From assembly GCA_037439785.1 (NCBI GenBank), contig JBBIVJ010000001.1, positions 168,132 to 232,131 of the forward strand: a stretch of DNA of 64,000 bases, given 5' to 3'. Below, in pieces: positions 1 to 8,458 of the stretch (position 1 is its first letter; the number at the start of each line of letters is the position of its first letter). Source of the DNA: DSVZ01 sp037439785 (lineage in GTDB: Bacteria; Verrucomicrobiota; Verrucomicrobiia; Limisphaerales; J093). A program made the position numbers and the translations under genes. The notes under the pieces are model-generated. The model had not been told where the DNA came from. It made no database searches and saw only the letters and a program-made list of their open reading frames with translations.

Positions 1-276
1 GCTCTTGCGGCGGCGGGGCGGCTCCCAGCAGCGTTCCCGGCAGCCCGAGGCTGGTCAGTACCGGCCAGCCGGCGGGGAGGCCGAAGCGCCGGGTTCGGAG
101 ACGATTCTGTCCCTGCGGCAACAAAGTCTGCATGGCGGCGGGAGTCTGGGGAACAAGGGCTTCCGCAACAAGACCAAATTGGTCACCCACGCCGGAGGCT
201 GTCGGATTGGGCCACCATTCGCTCCCGCGTGGCGGGCGCTGGCGGGAAGGTCTCGCAGGCCCCTAGCGGCTGCGTT
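1..276. other. left-edge stretch without a supported gene
   Basis: No open frame here looks like a protein on either strand. The only regular structure is the 13-nt palindrome GACCAA-A-TTGGTC at about 172-184, which could be an operator or chance. It lies downstream of the small lipoprotein gene, which runs leftwards. Confidence 0.4.
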
Positions 277-459
277 TTAACGGCCCTCGAACATGCCCGA
301 GGGCAGGCCGTGCTCCCAACTGCGCGGCGCGTTCCAGGGGCGTTCAGAGAGGTTTTCGGCATCCCGGCTGGAGGCGCAGCCGCTGGTGCCCCACGCGAGC
401 AGGACCGCGGCGAGCAGCACGCCCAGGCGCAGCCAGCCTTGTCGAAGCGCGGTCGTCAT
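277..459 (-). CDS. small putative lipoprotein (60 aa)
   Basis: A 60-residue protein with a basic N-terminus, a hydrophobic stretch (about residues 10-26) and a cysteine at 28 in the context WGTSGC, which fits a loose lipobox. The mature part is only about 32 polar residues ending in EGR and no family is recognised. The ATG lies one base after the stop of the coiled-coil gene at 461-1216, so the two are almost certainly co-transcribed. It is probably an envelope accessory of that protein. A short ORF in GC-rich DNA can be spurious, but the signal-like N-terminus and tight coupling argue that it is real. Confidence 0.6.
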   Translation of the reverse strand: MTTALRQGWLRLGVLLAAVLLAWGTSGCASSRDAENLSERPWNAPRSWEHGLPSGMFEGR

Positions 460-460
460 G

Positions 461-1216
461 TCAGCGCAGTACCTGGTCGCCCACCTGGACGTCGGCCTGT
501 TTCCAGTCGGGCAGGATGTTCGCGACGCTGCGGTTGTCCTCGACCTTGGTGATGCGCACCTTGGCCACCAGTTTGCCGTCGCGGTTGACCAGCAACTCGC
601 CCCGCTCGACCGCGCCCTCGTTCCGCCCCAGGTCCAGCACCACGAAGTCCCAACGCGGGTCCACCGCCAACACCCGGCCGTTGCGGGTCAACTGCATTTC
701 CGGCGGGGTGTCCTTGTCGCCCTCATAGACCCGCAAGCGGTTTTCGGTCTGGGTGAGCCTGGTGAACAGGACGCGGTTTTCGGCGGTGAGGGTCTTGATC
801 TCCTCGCGGGCGCGCACCAACTGGTCGAGCCGCTCGCGCACCTGTTCGACGGGGATGCCCAGGGCCCGCCAGGCGGCGAGATTGCGGTTGGCCTCGGTCA
901 GTTCGGTGCGGGTCTTTTCCAGCTCCGCCTCGTTGCGGTCGGCGCGGGCCTGCTGAGTGTTGGCGCGGGCGGTCTGGAGATTCAGCTTTTCCCGGGTGTC
1001 GGCCAGTTCGCGATCCAGGCTGTCGGCGCGGCTTTTTTCCTGACGCGCCTCGGCCTGGGCCTTGGCCTCCGCCTCCTGGGAGGCGGCCAGTTGCGCCTGG
1101 GTGCTGGCCAGGTCGGTCTCCAGGCCCTGAATGCGGCCGCCAACTTGGAAGTGGCTGATGACGAAGGTGGCGACGCCGGCCACGATGGCGATGATCAGGC
1201 TGATGCGCGGAAGCAT
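461..1216 (-). CDS. membrane-anchored coiled-coil protein with C-terminal beta domain
   Basis: A 251-residue protein. Residues 4-21 form one N-terminal membrane helix (ISLIIAIVAGVATFVI). Residues about 28-165 are a long Ala/Glu/Arg/Gln-rich coiled coil with heptad spacing. The last about 75 residues form a compact beta-rich unit (RWDFVVLDLGRNEGAVERGE, then KVRITKVEDNRSVANI), like the MreC-type or flagellar-assembly-type C-terminal domains often attached to coiled coils. The topology suggests a periplasmic rod anchored in the inner membrane. No enzymatic motif was seen and the exact role is unknown. It is the first gene of a pair with the small lipoprotein. Confidence 0.75.
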   Translation of the reverse strand: MLPRISLIIAIVAGVATFVISHFQVGGRIQGLETDLASTQAQLAASQEAEAKAQAEARQEKSRADSLDRELADTREKLNLQTARANTQQARADRNEAELEKTRTELTEANRNLAAWRALGIPVEQVRERLDQLVRAREEIKTLTAENRVLFTRLTQTENRLRVYEGDKDTPPEMQLTRNGRVLAVDPRWDFVVLDLGRNEGAVERGELLVNRDGKLVAKVRITKVEDNRSVANILPDWKQADVQVGDQVLR

Positions 1217-1452
1217 GGTGTCAACGTCTTGACTGCTAAAGCTCGAACGCGGGCAACCTAAGTCCCTTGGTTCGGGGTGTCAACGCCGCGCTCCAGCCCG
1301 GCCAGCCGGCTGCTGCGCCTCCTTCGCCGTCCCCGCGGCGGGCCGAGCGTCTCCTGTCGCCGCCCCGCTTCTTTCGTGGTTGTCCCGACGAGGCGGGGAA
1401 TACCGTGCCGGCTCTATTTGCCAAAGGTTGTGCCATGCCGTAACAATTTCGC
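1217..1452. other. divergent spacer between the coiled-coil gene and the lipoprotein operon
   Basis: A 236-nt spacer separating two divergently read genes, so it should hold promoters for both. No convincing -35/-10 pair was found; a TTGCCC box near 1251-1256 (- strand) has only a weak partner. Confidence 0.35.
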
Positions 1453-2601
1453 GTGCGTGTTCACGAGTCATCGGGAGCGGGGAAGAGCGGGCCGCGCGCG
1501 CGCGACCGGGGGCGCGCCGGCGGGCTGGCGTGGGTGGCCGTCTGGGGGCTGGCCGCCGCGGGTTGCGGGCACGAGGAGGTCCGCGTGTACGAGGCGCCGA
1601 AGGACTCCCCCGCCGCGCCGGGTGCCTCGGCCATGGCCGCGGCCGGGGGCGTGGAGTTGGAGGACCCGCACGCCGCATTGAACCGGCCCCGCCTGAGCTG
1701 GCAACTGCCCGCCGGCTGGCAGGAACGCCCGGCCAGCGCCATGCGCGTCGGCTACTTTGTAATTCCGGGGCCCCAGGACCAGCAGGCCGAACTGACCATC
1801 ATCCCGCTGGCCGGAACCGGCGGAAGCGACCTGGACAACGTCAACCGCTGGCGGGCGCAGGTGGGTTTGGCGGCGATCACGGCGGAGGAATTGCCCCGCA
1901 TCACGCAAACCGTCTCCATCGCGGGCGGGGAAGGCCAGTTGTACGACCTGGTCGGTGACAGTTACGAGGCGAAAGACCAGCGCACCCTGGCGGCCATCCT
2001 GCGGCGCGAGGGCACCTCGTGGTTCTTCAAAATGACCGGCCCGGCGGCCCTGGTGGGCGACCAGAAAGGGGCGCTGGTGGAATTTCTGCGTACGCTGCGG
2101 CTCGAGATGCCCGCGGCACCACGGCCGGCCCATACCGCGACCCCGCCTGCGGGAGCGGAGCCGGCCGGAGCCGGGGCGGCGGCGGCGGGGTTGCCGCGCT
2201 TCCAGGTGCCCGCGCATTGGCAGAGCCGGACGCCCGGCTCCATGCAGGCCGCACGCTTTGTGCCTCAGGACGCCCCCGACCGGGCGGACATCAGCGTGGC
2301 GCTGCTGCCGGGGGACGGCGGCGGTCCCCTGGCCAACGTGAACCGCTGGCGCCGGCAATTGGGGCTGGCCCCTCTGGCGGAAGCGGAGATGGCCGCCACC
2401 CTGCACAAGGCCACCTTCGGCGGCCAGCCGGCCTACTGGGTCGAACTGGACGCCCCCGAGTCGGGTCGCCGCATGATTGCGGCCGCCGTCCAGCAGGGGG
2501 ACCACACCTGGTTCTACAAGCTGACCGGGGAGGCCGCGGTGGTCGAGCGCGAGAAACCGGTGTTCCTGCAATTCGTCGAAAGTGCCGCCTATGCCCGTTG
2601 A
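1453..2601 (+). CDS. lipoprotein with a duplicated domain, first gene of the ResB/CcsA operon
   Basis: A 382-residue protein with a GTG start. A hydrophobic segment ends in LAAAGC, a good lipobox, so the mature protein should be lipid-anchored. The rest is two copies of one domain (about residues 80-215 and 240-380). Each starts with a P-x-(G/H)-W-Q element, contains (A/D)NVNRWR(A/R)Q(V/L)GLA, and closes with TWF(F/Y)K(M/L)TG and a conserved VxFLxx helix. No named function is recognised. The end overlaps the start of resB by 11 nt, tying it to cytochrome c maturation, perhaps as an outer accessory or redox-partner carrier. An upstream alternative start is not apparent. Confidence 0.75.
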   Translation: MRVHESSGAGKSGPRARDRGRAGGLAWVAVWGLAAAGCGHEEVRVYEAPKDSPAAPGASAMAAAGGVELEDPHAALNRPRLSWQLPAGWQERPASAMRVGYFVIPGPQDQQAELTIIPLAGTGGSDLDNVNRWRAQVGLAAITAEELPRITQTVSIAGGEGQLYDLVGDSYEAKDQRTLAAILRREGTSWFFKMTGPAALVGDQKGALVEFLRTLRLEMPAAPRPAHTATPPAGAEPAGAGAAAAGLPRFQVPAHWQSRTPGSMQAARFVPQDAPDRADISVALLPGDGGGPLANVNRWRRQLGLAPLAEAEMAATLHKATFGGQPAYWVELDAPESGRRMIAAAVQQGDHTWFYKLTGEAAVVEREKPVFLQFVESAAYAR

Positions 2602-3811
2602 ACGTCTGGTCCGTTTCTTCAGCTCCCTCAAGCTCACGGTGGTGTGTCTGGCCCTGGCGGTGGTGCTGGTCTTTGTCGGCACCCTCGCCCAGGTGAAGCT
2701 GGGCCTGTACGAGGTCCAGGCACGCTACTTCCAGAGCTTTTTCGTGTACTGGCAGGTGCCCGGCACGGCGGTGCGGATTCCGGTCTTCCCCGGCGGCTAC
2801 CTCCTGGGCGGGGTGTTGTTGATCAACCTCTTCGTGGCCTACTTCACCCGCCTGCGCCGGCACCGCCCGCATGTGGGGCTGCTGCTCATCCATTTCGGGC
2901 TGGCGGCGCTGCTGCTGGGGCAGTTGTGGACCGACCTGGCCCAGCGCGAGAGCGTCATGCGCCTGACCGAAGGCGAGACCAAGAGCTACTCGGAATCCCT
3001 GCGCCGGAGCGAGCTGGCAGTGATTGACCCCGGCGACCCCGCCGTGGACCGCGTGGTGGCCTTCCCGGACGACCACCTGCGGCCCGGCGCCGTACTGGCG
3101 CATCCCCAACTGCCCTTCACCATCCGCGTGCACCAGTTCTGGCCCAACTCCGCACCCGTGCGTGGCGACACCAACGCGACCCCCCAGGTGACCGAGGGCA
3201 CCGGCCTGAAGGCCCGGTTTGTGCCGCGGCCGCCGGTGACCACCACCGACGAGCGCAACGTCCCCTCCGCGATCATCGAACTGCTGACGACCAGCTCGCC
3301 GGCCACCTCCCTGGGCACCTGGCTGGTGAGCGACTGGCTGCTCGAGCCCCAGGCGGTGGAAGTCCAGGGCCGCCGCCACCTCCTGGCCCTGCGCCTGGCC
3401 CGCTACTACAAGCCCTTTTCCCTCACCCTGTTCGAGGCCCGCCACGACAAGTACAAGGGCACCGAAATCCCCCGCAACTTCTCCAGCCGCGTGCGCGTGC
3501 GCCATCCGGCCAGCGGTGAGGACCGCGAGGTGCTCATCTACATGAACAACCCCCTCCGCTACGGCGGCTTCACCTTTTACCAGTACCAGATGGCCGCCGA
3601 CGAGGCCGTGCGCCTGCGCGGCCAGCGACCCAGCTCGACCTTCCAGGTGGTGCAAAATCCCGGCTGGCTCATGCCCTACGTCGCCAGCACCTTGATCAGC
3701 GTGGGCCTGCTCTGGCAGTTCTCCGGCCACCTGCTGGGTTTCCTGCGCGAGCGCCGCCGCCGCGCCGCTGCGGCCGCCGCCACCCCCTCCCCTCAACCGC
3801 AAACCGCCTGA
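2591..3811 (+). CDS. resB: cytochrome c biogenesis protein ResB
   Basis: A 406-residue membrane protein of system II cytochrome c maturation. ResB with CcsA/ResC moves haem across the membrane and ligates it to apocytochrome c. Visible features are an early helix (about 13-33, VVCLALAVVLVFVGTL), a second and third helix near 75-115, a large periplasmic region (about 120-360), and a last helix near residues 370-385 followed by a basic tail. The conserved ResB element (RYGGFTFYQYQM) sits at the end of the periplasmic part. ATG at 2591 is preferred over GTG at 2582 because it overlaps the lipoprotein stop in a typical coupled arrangement. The ccsA gene follows after 3 nt. Confidence 0.9.
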   Translation: MPVERLVRFFSSLKLTVVCLALAVVLVFVGTLAQVKLGLYEVQARYFQSFFVYWQVPGTAVRIPVFPGGYLLGGVLLINLFVAYFTRLRRHRPHVGLLLIHFGLAALLLGQLWTDLAQRESVMRLTEGETKSYSESLRRSELAVIDPGDPAVDRVVAFPDDHLRPGAVLAHPQLPFTIRVHQFWPNSAPVRGDTNATPQVTEGTGLKARFVPRPPVTTTDERNVPSAIIELLTTSSPATSLGTWLVSDWLLEPQAVEVQGRRHLLALRLARYYKPFSLTLFEARHDKYKGTEIPRNFSSRVRVRHPASGEDREVLIYMNNPLRYGGFTFYQYQMAADEAVRLRGQRPSSTFQVVQNPGWLMPYVASTLISVGLLWQFSGHLLGFLRERRRRAAAAAATPSPQPQTA

Positions 3812-3814
3812 CCG

Positions 3815-5752
3815 ATGAAGAAGCACCTGCCCTGGCTGCTGAGCGCGTTCTTTGCCCTCTGGGTCCTCGCCGCCCTGCGTCCGCCCCGCCCGGTTGGGGC
3901 CTTTCAGGAAACGGAGTTCGGCCGGCTGCCGGTGGTGCTCAACGGCCGGGTTCAGCCCTTCGATTCGGTGGCCCGCAACTCCCTGCTCCAGATTCGCGCC
4001 CGCCAGGCCTTCGCCGAGGTCACCCGCCCGGATGCTCCCTGGTGGAACCCGGCGGCCCAATACACCCGCCTGAGCGCCACGGCCTGGCTGCTGGAGCTGA
4101 TGACCCGCCCCGAACAGGCCGACCAGCGCAAGGTCTTCCGCATTGATCACCCCGAGCTGCGCACCTTGCTGGGGTTGCCGCCCGAGGGACCGTTTTACCA
4201 CGCCCAGGCCGAACTGCGCCCTCATTTCGAGGAGATCGAAAAACAGGCCCGGCAGGCCGGGGCGCAGGACCCGGCCCAGCGCAACACCTTCCAGAAGGCC
4301 GTGTTCAAGCTCTTCCAGAACCTGGTGCTCTACCAGCGGCTCAAGAGCACCCTCCAGCCCGAAGGCACCACCAACTTCCTGGCCGAACTCCGGGCCTACC
4401 AGGCCGCCCTCGAACCCGGCCTGGCCGCCGTCACCCAACACGAGGCCGGCCAGCCCCATGACACCGCCGCGCTGGACGCCCTGGTGCGCTTTGCCCGCCG
4501 CTTCGAGGCCCTCAGCCAGACCGCCCTGCCGCTGGTCGTGCCCCCCATCCACCCCGAGACCGACCGCGACGCCTGGGCCAACGTCGGCGCCAGCCTCATG
4601 GAAACGCTGGTCACCCGGCAGATTCACCCCGCCGTCCTGGCCTACGCCGAAATGGCGGACGCCTACGCCCGCGGCCAGGCCGAGGCGTTCAACCAGGCCC
4701 TTGCCCGCCACCAGCAATGGCTGGCCGCCAAGGGGCTGGACCGGGAAATCGCCAAGGGCCGGTGGGAATTCCTCTACAACTACTGGCGGCCGTTTTACCT
4801 GGGCACCACCCTCTACGTGGTCGCCTTCCTGCTGGGATGCTTCTCCTGGCTGTCCCCCGACCGTGGCGGCGTCTGGAACCGCGGCGGCTACGGCCTGCTG
4901 GCGCTCGGTCTGGCGGTGCACACCGCGGGCATCCTGTTCCGCATGGCCCTGGAAGGCCGCCCGCCGGTCACCAACCTCTACTCCTCCGCGGTCTTTGTGG
5001 GTTGGGGGACGGTCGCCCTGGGCGTGATCCTCGAACGCATCCACCGCGACAGCGTGGGCCTGGTCATGGCTGCCACCGTCGGCTGCATCACCCTCATCAT
5101 CGCCCACAACCTCGCCCTGGGCGGCGACACCATGGAGATGATGCGCGCGGTGCTGGACAGCAACTTCTGGCTCGCCACCCACGTCATCACCATCACCCTC
5201 GGCTACTCGGCCAACTTTGCCGCCGGCTTCCTGGCGATCATGTTCGTGCTCCGCGGGGTGTTCACCCGCGGCCTGACCGCGCCCAGCCGGTCCACGCTCA
5301 CCCGCATGGTCTATGGCATCCTGTGCTTTGCCACGCTCTTCAGCTTCGCCGGCACCGTGCTGGGCGGCATCTGGGCCGACCAGTCCTGGGGCCGGTTCTG
5401 GGGCTGGGACCCGAAGGAAAACGGGGCGCTGATGATCGTGTTGTGGAATGCCATGATTCTGCACGCCCGCTGGGGCGGCCTGGTCGGGGAACGCGGCCTC
5501 ATGAACCTGGCCATCTTCGGCAACGTGATCACCAGCTTCTCCTGGTTCGGCGTGAACATGCTCGGCGTGGGCCTGCACTCGTATGGCTTCATGGACGCGG
5601 CCTTTTTCTGGCTGATGCTCTTCGTGGCCAGCCAGCTCGCGCTCATCGGTCTGGGCTCCCTGCCCGCCCGCCATTGGGCCAGCCTGCGCGAGACCGCCCC
5701 GCAACCGGCCGCCGCCGCCCCTCCCAAGGCCGTCCCGGCCCGGACGGTCTGA
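3815..5752 (+). CDS. ccsA: cytochrome c biogenesis protein CcsA (ResC-like) with long N-terminal domain
   Basis: A 645-residue protein, the haem-handling partner of ResB. The C-terminal about 320 residues are polytopic and carry the family hallmark WGRFWGWDPKENGALM, the tryptophan-rich haem-binding segment, with nearby conserved histidines (HTAGILFRM, THVITITLGY, LHSYGF). The N-terminal about 310 residues start with a signal-like helix and form a soluble periplasmic domain with a GR-Q-P-F-D element (LNGRVQPFDSVARN), as in the long CcsA form of Bacteroidota, Planctomycetota and Verrucomicrobiota. Three bases separate it from resB, so translation is coupled. Confidence 0.92.
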   Translation: MKKHLPWLLSAFFALWVLAALRPPRPVGAFQETEFGRLPVVLNGRVQPFDSVARNSLLQIRARQAFAEVTRPDAPWWNPAAQYTRLSATAWLLELMTRPEQADQRKVFRIDHPELRTLLGLPPEGPFYHAQAELRPHFEEIEKQARQAGAQDPAQRNTFQKAVFKLFQNLVLYQRLKSTLQPEGTTNFLAELRAYQAALEPGLAAVTQHEAGQPHDTAALDALVRFARRFEALSQTALPLVVPPIHPETDRDAWANVGASLMETLVTRQIHPAVLAYAEMADAYARGQAEAFNQALARHQQWLAAKGLDREIAKGRWEFLYNYWRPFYLGTTLYVVAFLLGCFSWLSPDRGGVWNRGGYGLLALGLAVHTAGILFRMALEGRPPVTNLYSSAVFVGWGTVALGVILERIHRDSVGLVMAATVGCITLIIAHNLALGGDTMEMMRAVLDSNFWLATHVITITLGYSANFAAGFLAIMFVLRGVFTRGLTAPSRSTLTRMVYGILCFATLFSFAGTVLGGIWADQSWGRFWGWDPKENGALMIVLWNAMILHARWGGLVGERGLMNLAIFGNVITSFSWFGVNMLGVGLHSYGFMDAAFFWLMLFVASQLALIGLGSLPARHWASLRETAPQPAAAAPPKAVPARTV

Positions 5753-5845
5753 GCGCGGCCACTCCCTCTCCCGCGCCAACGGCCACGCGCCCTGCTTTGC
5801 GCTTCGCGGCGCGGCCATTTCGTGGCACAACGCCGCCGCGTTCTC

Positions 5846-7351
5846 ATGCCCGTACCCGATTCTTCCGCGGCCGGGGCCGCACCGGCCCCGGAGGCCCCCG
5901 TGTCGCGCGGGGTCCTGTGGCTGGCGCTTTTGACCGTGCTGGCCATCCCGGCCGGCATCCTGACCACCGGCTACCTGCCGGCGGATGACGCCCTGCGCCA
6001 CGCCGCCAGGGCGGTCAGCGGCAGACCGTGGTCGGACATCCTCGTCCTGGGACCCCATTACACGGTGGATCACAACTTCGGCTGGGAAGCCCTGCTGCGC
6101 GGCCTGCACCGGTTCACCGGCTGGGAGGCGGAACGGCTGGTGGACTTCTCGGTGCTCGCCTTGTTCGTGGTGGCCGCCGGCGCCGCACTCCCGCTGCTGC
6201 GCCGGCCCGAGGCCTGGCTCGGCATCCTCATCCTGTTTTTCACCGCCTGGCCGCCGCTGGCCGGCCGCTGGATGAACGGCCGGCCGCTGTTGCTGAGCGT
6301 GGCGGCTTTGACCGTGCTGTTGCTGGCGCTGTCGCGCGACGCCGAAGGCACGCGCTGGAGCCGCGGACGTGCCGTGGCCATGACGGCGTTGCTGGCGGCG
6401 GCGGTCTTCGTGCACGGGGTGTGGTACCTGTGGGCGCTGCCGGTGGCCGCGTGTTTCCTCAGCGGCCGGTACCGGGTGGGCTGGGGGCTGGCCGCGGCCT
6501 GGCTGGCGGGCACGGCCCTGGCGGCGTTGGGCACCGGCCAACCGGTGGATTACCTGACCGAGGCGGTGCGCACGGCCTGGCGGGCCATGCACCTGCATCC
6601 CACCGCCCGCACCCGCGTCTCGGAACTGCAACCCGCCTCGAGCGGGCTGCTGCTGTTTCTGGTACTGGGAGCCCTGCTGGCTTTCCGCCAGCTCGCACGG
6701 CTGGATGCCCCGGCGCTAACCCGACAGCCCGCCTTTTGGGTGGCCGGCCTGGGTTGGACGCTGGGTTTTCTCAACCGCCGGTTCTGGGATGACTGGGGCC
6801 TGCCCGCCCTCATGGTGCTGGCGGTCCTGGACCTCGACCGTTACCTGGCGCGGGCCCAGCCGGCCGCCTCCCCGCGCCGCCTGGCCCTGAGTTTCGGGCT
6901 GGCCGCCGCGCTCTTGTGCGTGACCACCAGCGATGTGGACAGCCGATGGACCCGCGGGCTGACCCGCCAGTTTCTACCGGCCGGGGACCCCGAGCTGGCC
7001 GGCTGGCTGCCCGAACCGGGCGGCATCCTGTACGCCGCCGACCCCGCCTTCTTCTACGAGACGTTTTTCCAAAATCCCCGGGCCCCCTGGCGCTACGTGC
7101 TGGGCTTCGAAATGACCCTCATGCCGGCGGAGGATTTCCAGGTGTTGTACCGCATTTTGTGGAACTACGGCGCCGCCGCCGCCTACCAGCCCTGGGTGGA
7201 AAAAATGCGTCCCCCCGACCGACTCCTGGTGCGGGCCGACCCCGCCGCCGCGCCCGCCATCCCGGGCCTGGAATGGCGCCACCTGCGCGGCGGCATGTGG
7301 AGCGGCCGCCTCCCCCGCCCGCGCGCGGCCAAGGGAACGCCCCAGCCCTGA
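5846..7351 (+). CDS. polytopic membrane protein of unknown function
   Basis: A 501-residue protein with roughly ten hydrophobic segments (first at about 20-40, others between 105 and 345) and a soluble C-terminal domain of about 150 residues. Right after the first helix comes YLPADDALRHAA and then HNFGWEALL, an acidic first-loop arrangement reminiscent of GT-C glycosyltransferases, which also place a catalytic acidic pair there. I cannot assign a substrate. The C-terminal part contains DPAFFYETFF and WNYGAAAAYQPWVEKM. ATG at 5846 is preferred to a GTG 24 nt upstream. It follows ccsA by about 90 nt on the same strand. Confidence 0.7.
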   Translation: MPVPDSSAAGAAPAPEAPVSRGVLWLALLTVLAIPAGILTTGYLPADDALRHAARAVSGRPWSDILVLGPHYTVDHNFGWEALLRGLHRFTGWEAERLVDFSVLALFVVAAGAALPLLRRPEAWLGILILFFTAWPPLAGRWMNGRPLLLSVAALTVLLLALSRDAEGTRWSRGRAVAMTALLAAAVFVHGVWYLWALPVAACFLSGRYRVGWGLAAAWLAGTALAALGTGQPVDYLTEAVRTAWRAMHLHPTARTRVSELQPASSGLLLFLVLGALLAFRQLARLDAPALTRQPAFWVAGLGWTLGFLNRRFWDDWGLPALMVLAVLDLDRYLARAQPAASPRRLALSFGLAAALLCVTTSDVDSRWTRGLTRQFLPAGDPELAGWLPEPGGILYAADPAFFYETFFQNPRAPWRYVLGFEMTLMPAEDFQVLYRILWNYGAAAAYQPWVEKMRPPDRLLVRADPAAAPAIPGLEWRHLRGGMWSGRLPRPRAAKGTPQP

Positions 7352-7385
7352 AGGTCTCTCGCCGGGGCGGGCTGCCCGTTTGCGG

Positions 7386-7415
7386 TTGAACCGCCCCGAC
7401 GCTCCACCGCATAAA
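7386..7415 (+). promoter_or_regulatory. predicted promoter for hpnA (near-leaderless)
   Basis: TTGAAC at 7386-7391, an 18-nt spacer, then CATAAA at 7410-7415. Only 7 nt separate the -10 from the GTG start at 7423, so transcription would begin at or within a base or two of the start codon. Confidence 0.45.
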
Positions 7416-7422
7416 GCCGCCC

Positions 7423-8433
7423 GTGAAGTGCTTCGTCACCGGCGCCACCGGCTTCATTGGCGCCAACCTTGTCCACGTCCTCAACGCCGCCGGCCATGCC
7501 GTCCATGCCCTGGTGCGCCCGGGAAGCGACCGCCGCGGCCTGGAGGGCGCCGACTACGAGCCGGTGGAGGCCGACCTGCGGGACCGCCCCGCCCTGGTCC
7601 GCGCCCTGCGGGGCTGCGATTGGTGCTTCCACGTGGCCGCCAGCTACCACCTGTGGCTGCCGGATTACGCGCCGCTTTACGCCGCCAACGTGGACGGCAC
7701 CCGCACCGTGCTGGAAGCCGCCGGCGAAGCGGGCTGCCGGCGCATCGTGTACAGCAGCACCGTGGGCGTGCTGCGCCCGCCCCCCGCCGGGACCCCGGCC
7801 CCCGAGCCGGTGGACGAGTCGGCCCTGGCCACCGAAGCCGAGATGACCAATCCCTACAAGCACTCGAAATGGCTGGCCGAATGCATCGCCCGCGACTTCG
7901 CCGCCCGCGGCCTGCCGGTGGTCATCGTCAACCCCACCGCCCCGGTCGGCCCCCGCGACCACAAACCCACCCCCACCGGCCAGGTCATCGTGGATTTCCT
8001 GAACCGGGCGATGCCGGCCTACCTCGACACCGGCCTGAACTGGGTACACGTGCGCGATGTGGCCGTGGGCCACCTCCGCGCCGCGGAACGGGGTCGCGTG
8101 GGCGAACGCTACATCCTCGGCCACGCGGAGGGGAACTGGACGTTGCGCGAGGTCCTGCTCGTCCTGGCCGAACTCACCGGCCTGCCCGCCCCGCGCTGGC
8201 GCCTGCCCTGGTGGATCGCCCGCCTGGCAGCGGAAGTGGACGAAGCGCGCGCCCGCCTGACCGGCCGCCCCCCCCGCGCCTCCCGGGCCGGCGTGCGGAT
8301 GGCCCGCTACAAAATGTTCTTCAACCCCGCCCGGGCCATCCGGGAGCTGGGCCTGCCCCAAACCCCGCCCCGCCAGGCCCTGGCCGACGCCGTCGAGTGG
8401 TTCCGCGCCCACGGCTACGTCCGCCGGCGCTAA
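7423..8433 (+). CDS. hpnA: NAD-dependent sugar epimerase, HpnA-like (hopanoid-associated)
   Basis: A 336-residue extended short-chain dehydrogenase. GATGFIGANL at residues 7-16 is the dinucleotide-binding loop; YSSTVGVL is the substrate/serine strand; Y145-K149 (YKHSK) is the catalytic YxxxK pair. The run NPTAPVGPRDHKPTPTGQ, then DTGLNWVHVRDVAVGH and ERYILG, matches the hopanoid-associated HpnA subgroup rather than generic epimerases. That family is thought to act in making the sugar-derived headgroup of extended hopanoids. No squalene-hopene cyclase or other hpn gene lies in this window. Start is GTG at 7423, chosen because the Rossmann strand MKCFVTGATG begins there. Confidence 0.82.
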   Translation: MKCFVTGATGFIGANLVHVLNAAGHAVHALVRPGSDRRGLEGADYEPVEADLRDRPALVRALRGCDWCFHVAASYHLWLPDYAPLYAANVDGTRTVLEAAGEAGCRRIVYSSTVGVLRPPPAGTPAPEPVDESALATEAEMTNPYKHSKWLAECIARDFAARGLPVVIVNPTAPVGPRDHKPTPTGQVIVDFLNRAMPAYLDTGLNWVHVRDVAVGHLRAAERGRVGERYILGHAEGNWTLREVLLVLAELTGLPAPRWRLPWWIARLAAEVDEARARLTGRPPRASRAGVRMARYKMFFNPARAIRELGLPQTPPRQALADAVEWFRAHGYVRRR

Positions 8434-8458
8434 GACCGCCCGGCCCGGCCGGGGGACG

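Noticed and set aside
172..184. 13-nt palindrome GACCAA-A-TTGGTC as an operator
   Set aside because: Only one copy in the window and no adjacent regulated gene; palindromes of this size can occur by chance.
2291..6631. Very long open frame on the minus strand opposite the cytochrome c operon
   Set aside because: It lies antisense to resB, ccsA and the membrane protein, has Gly/Gln/His/Arg-rich low-complexity composition, and matches no domain; it is a shadow produced by GC-rich codon use.
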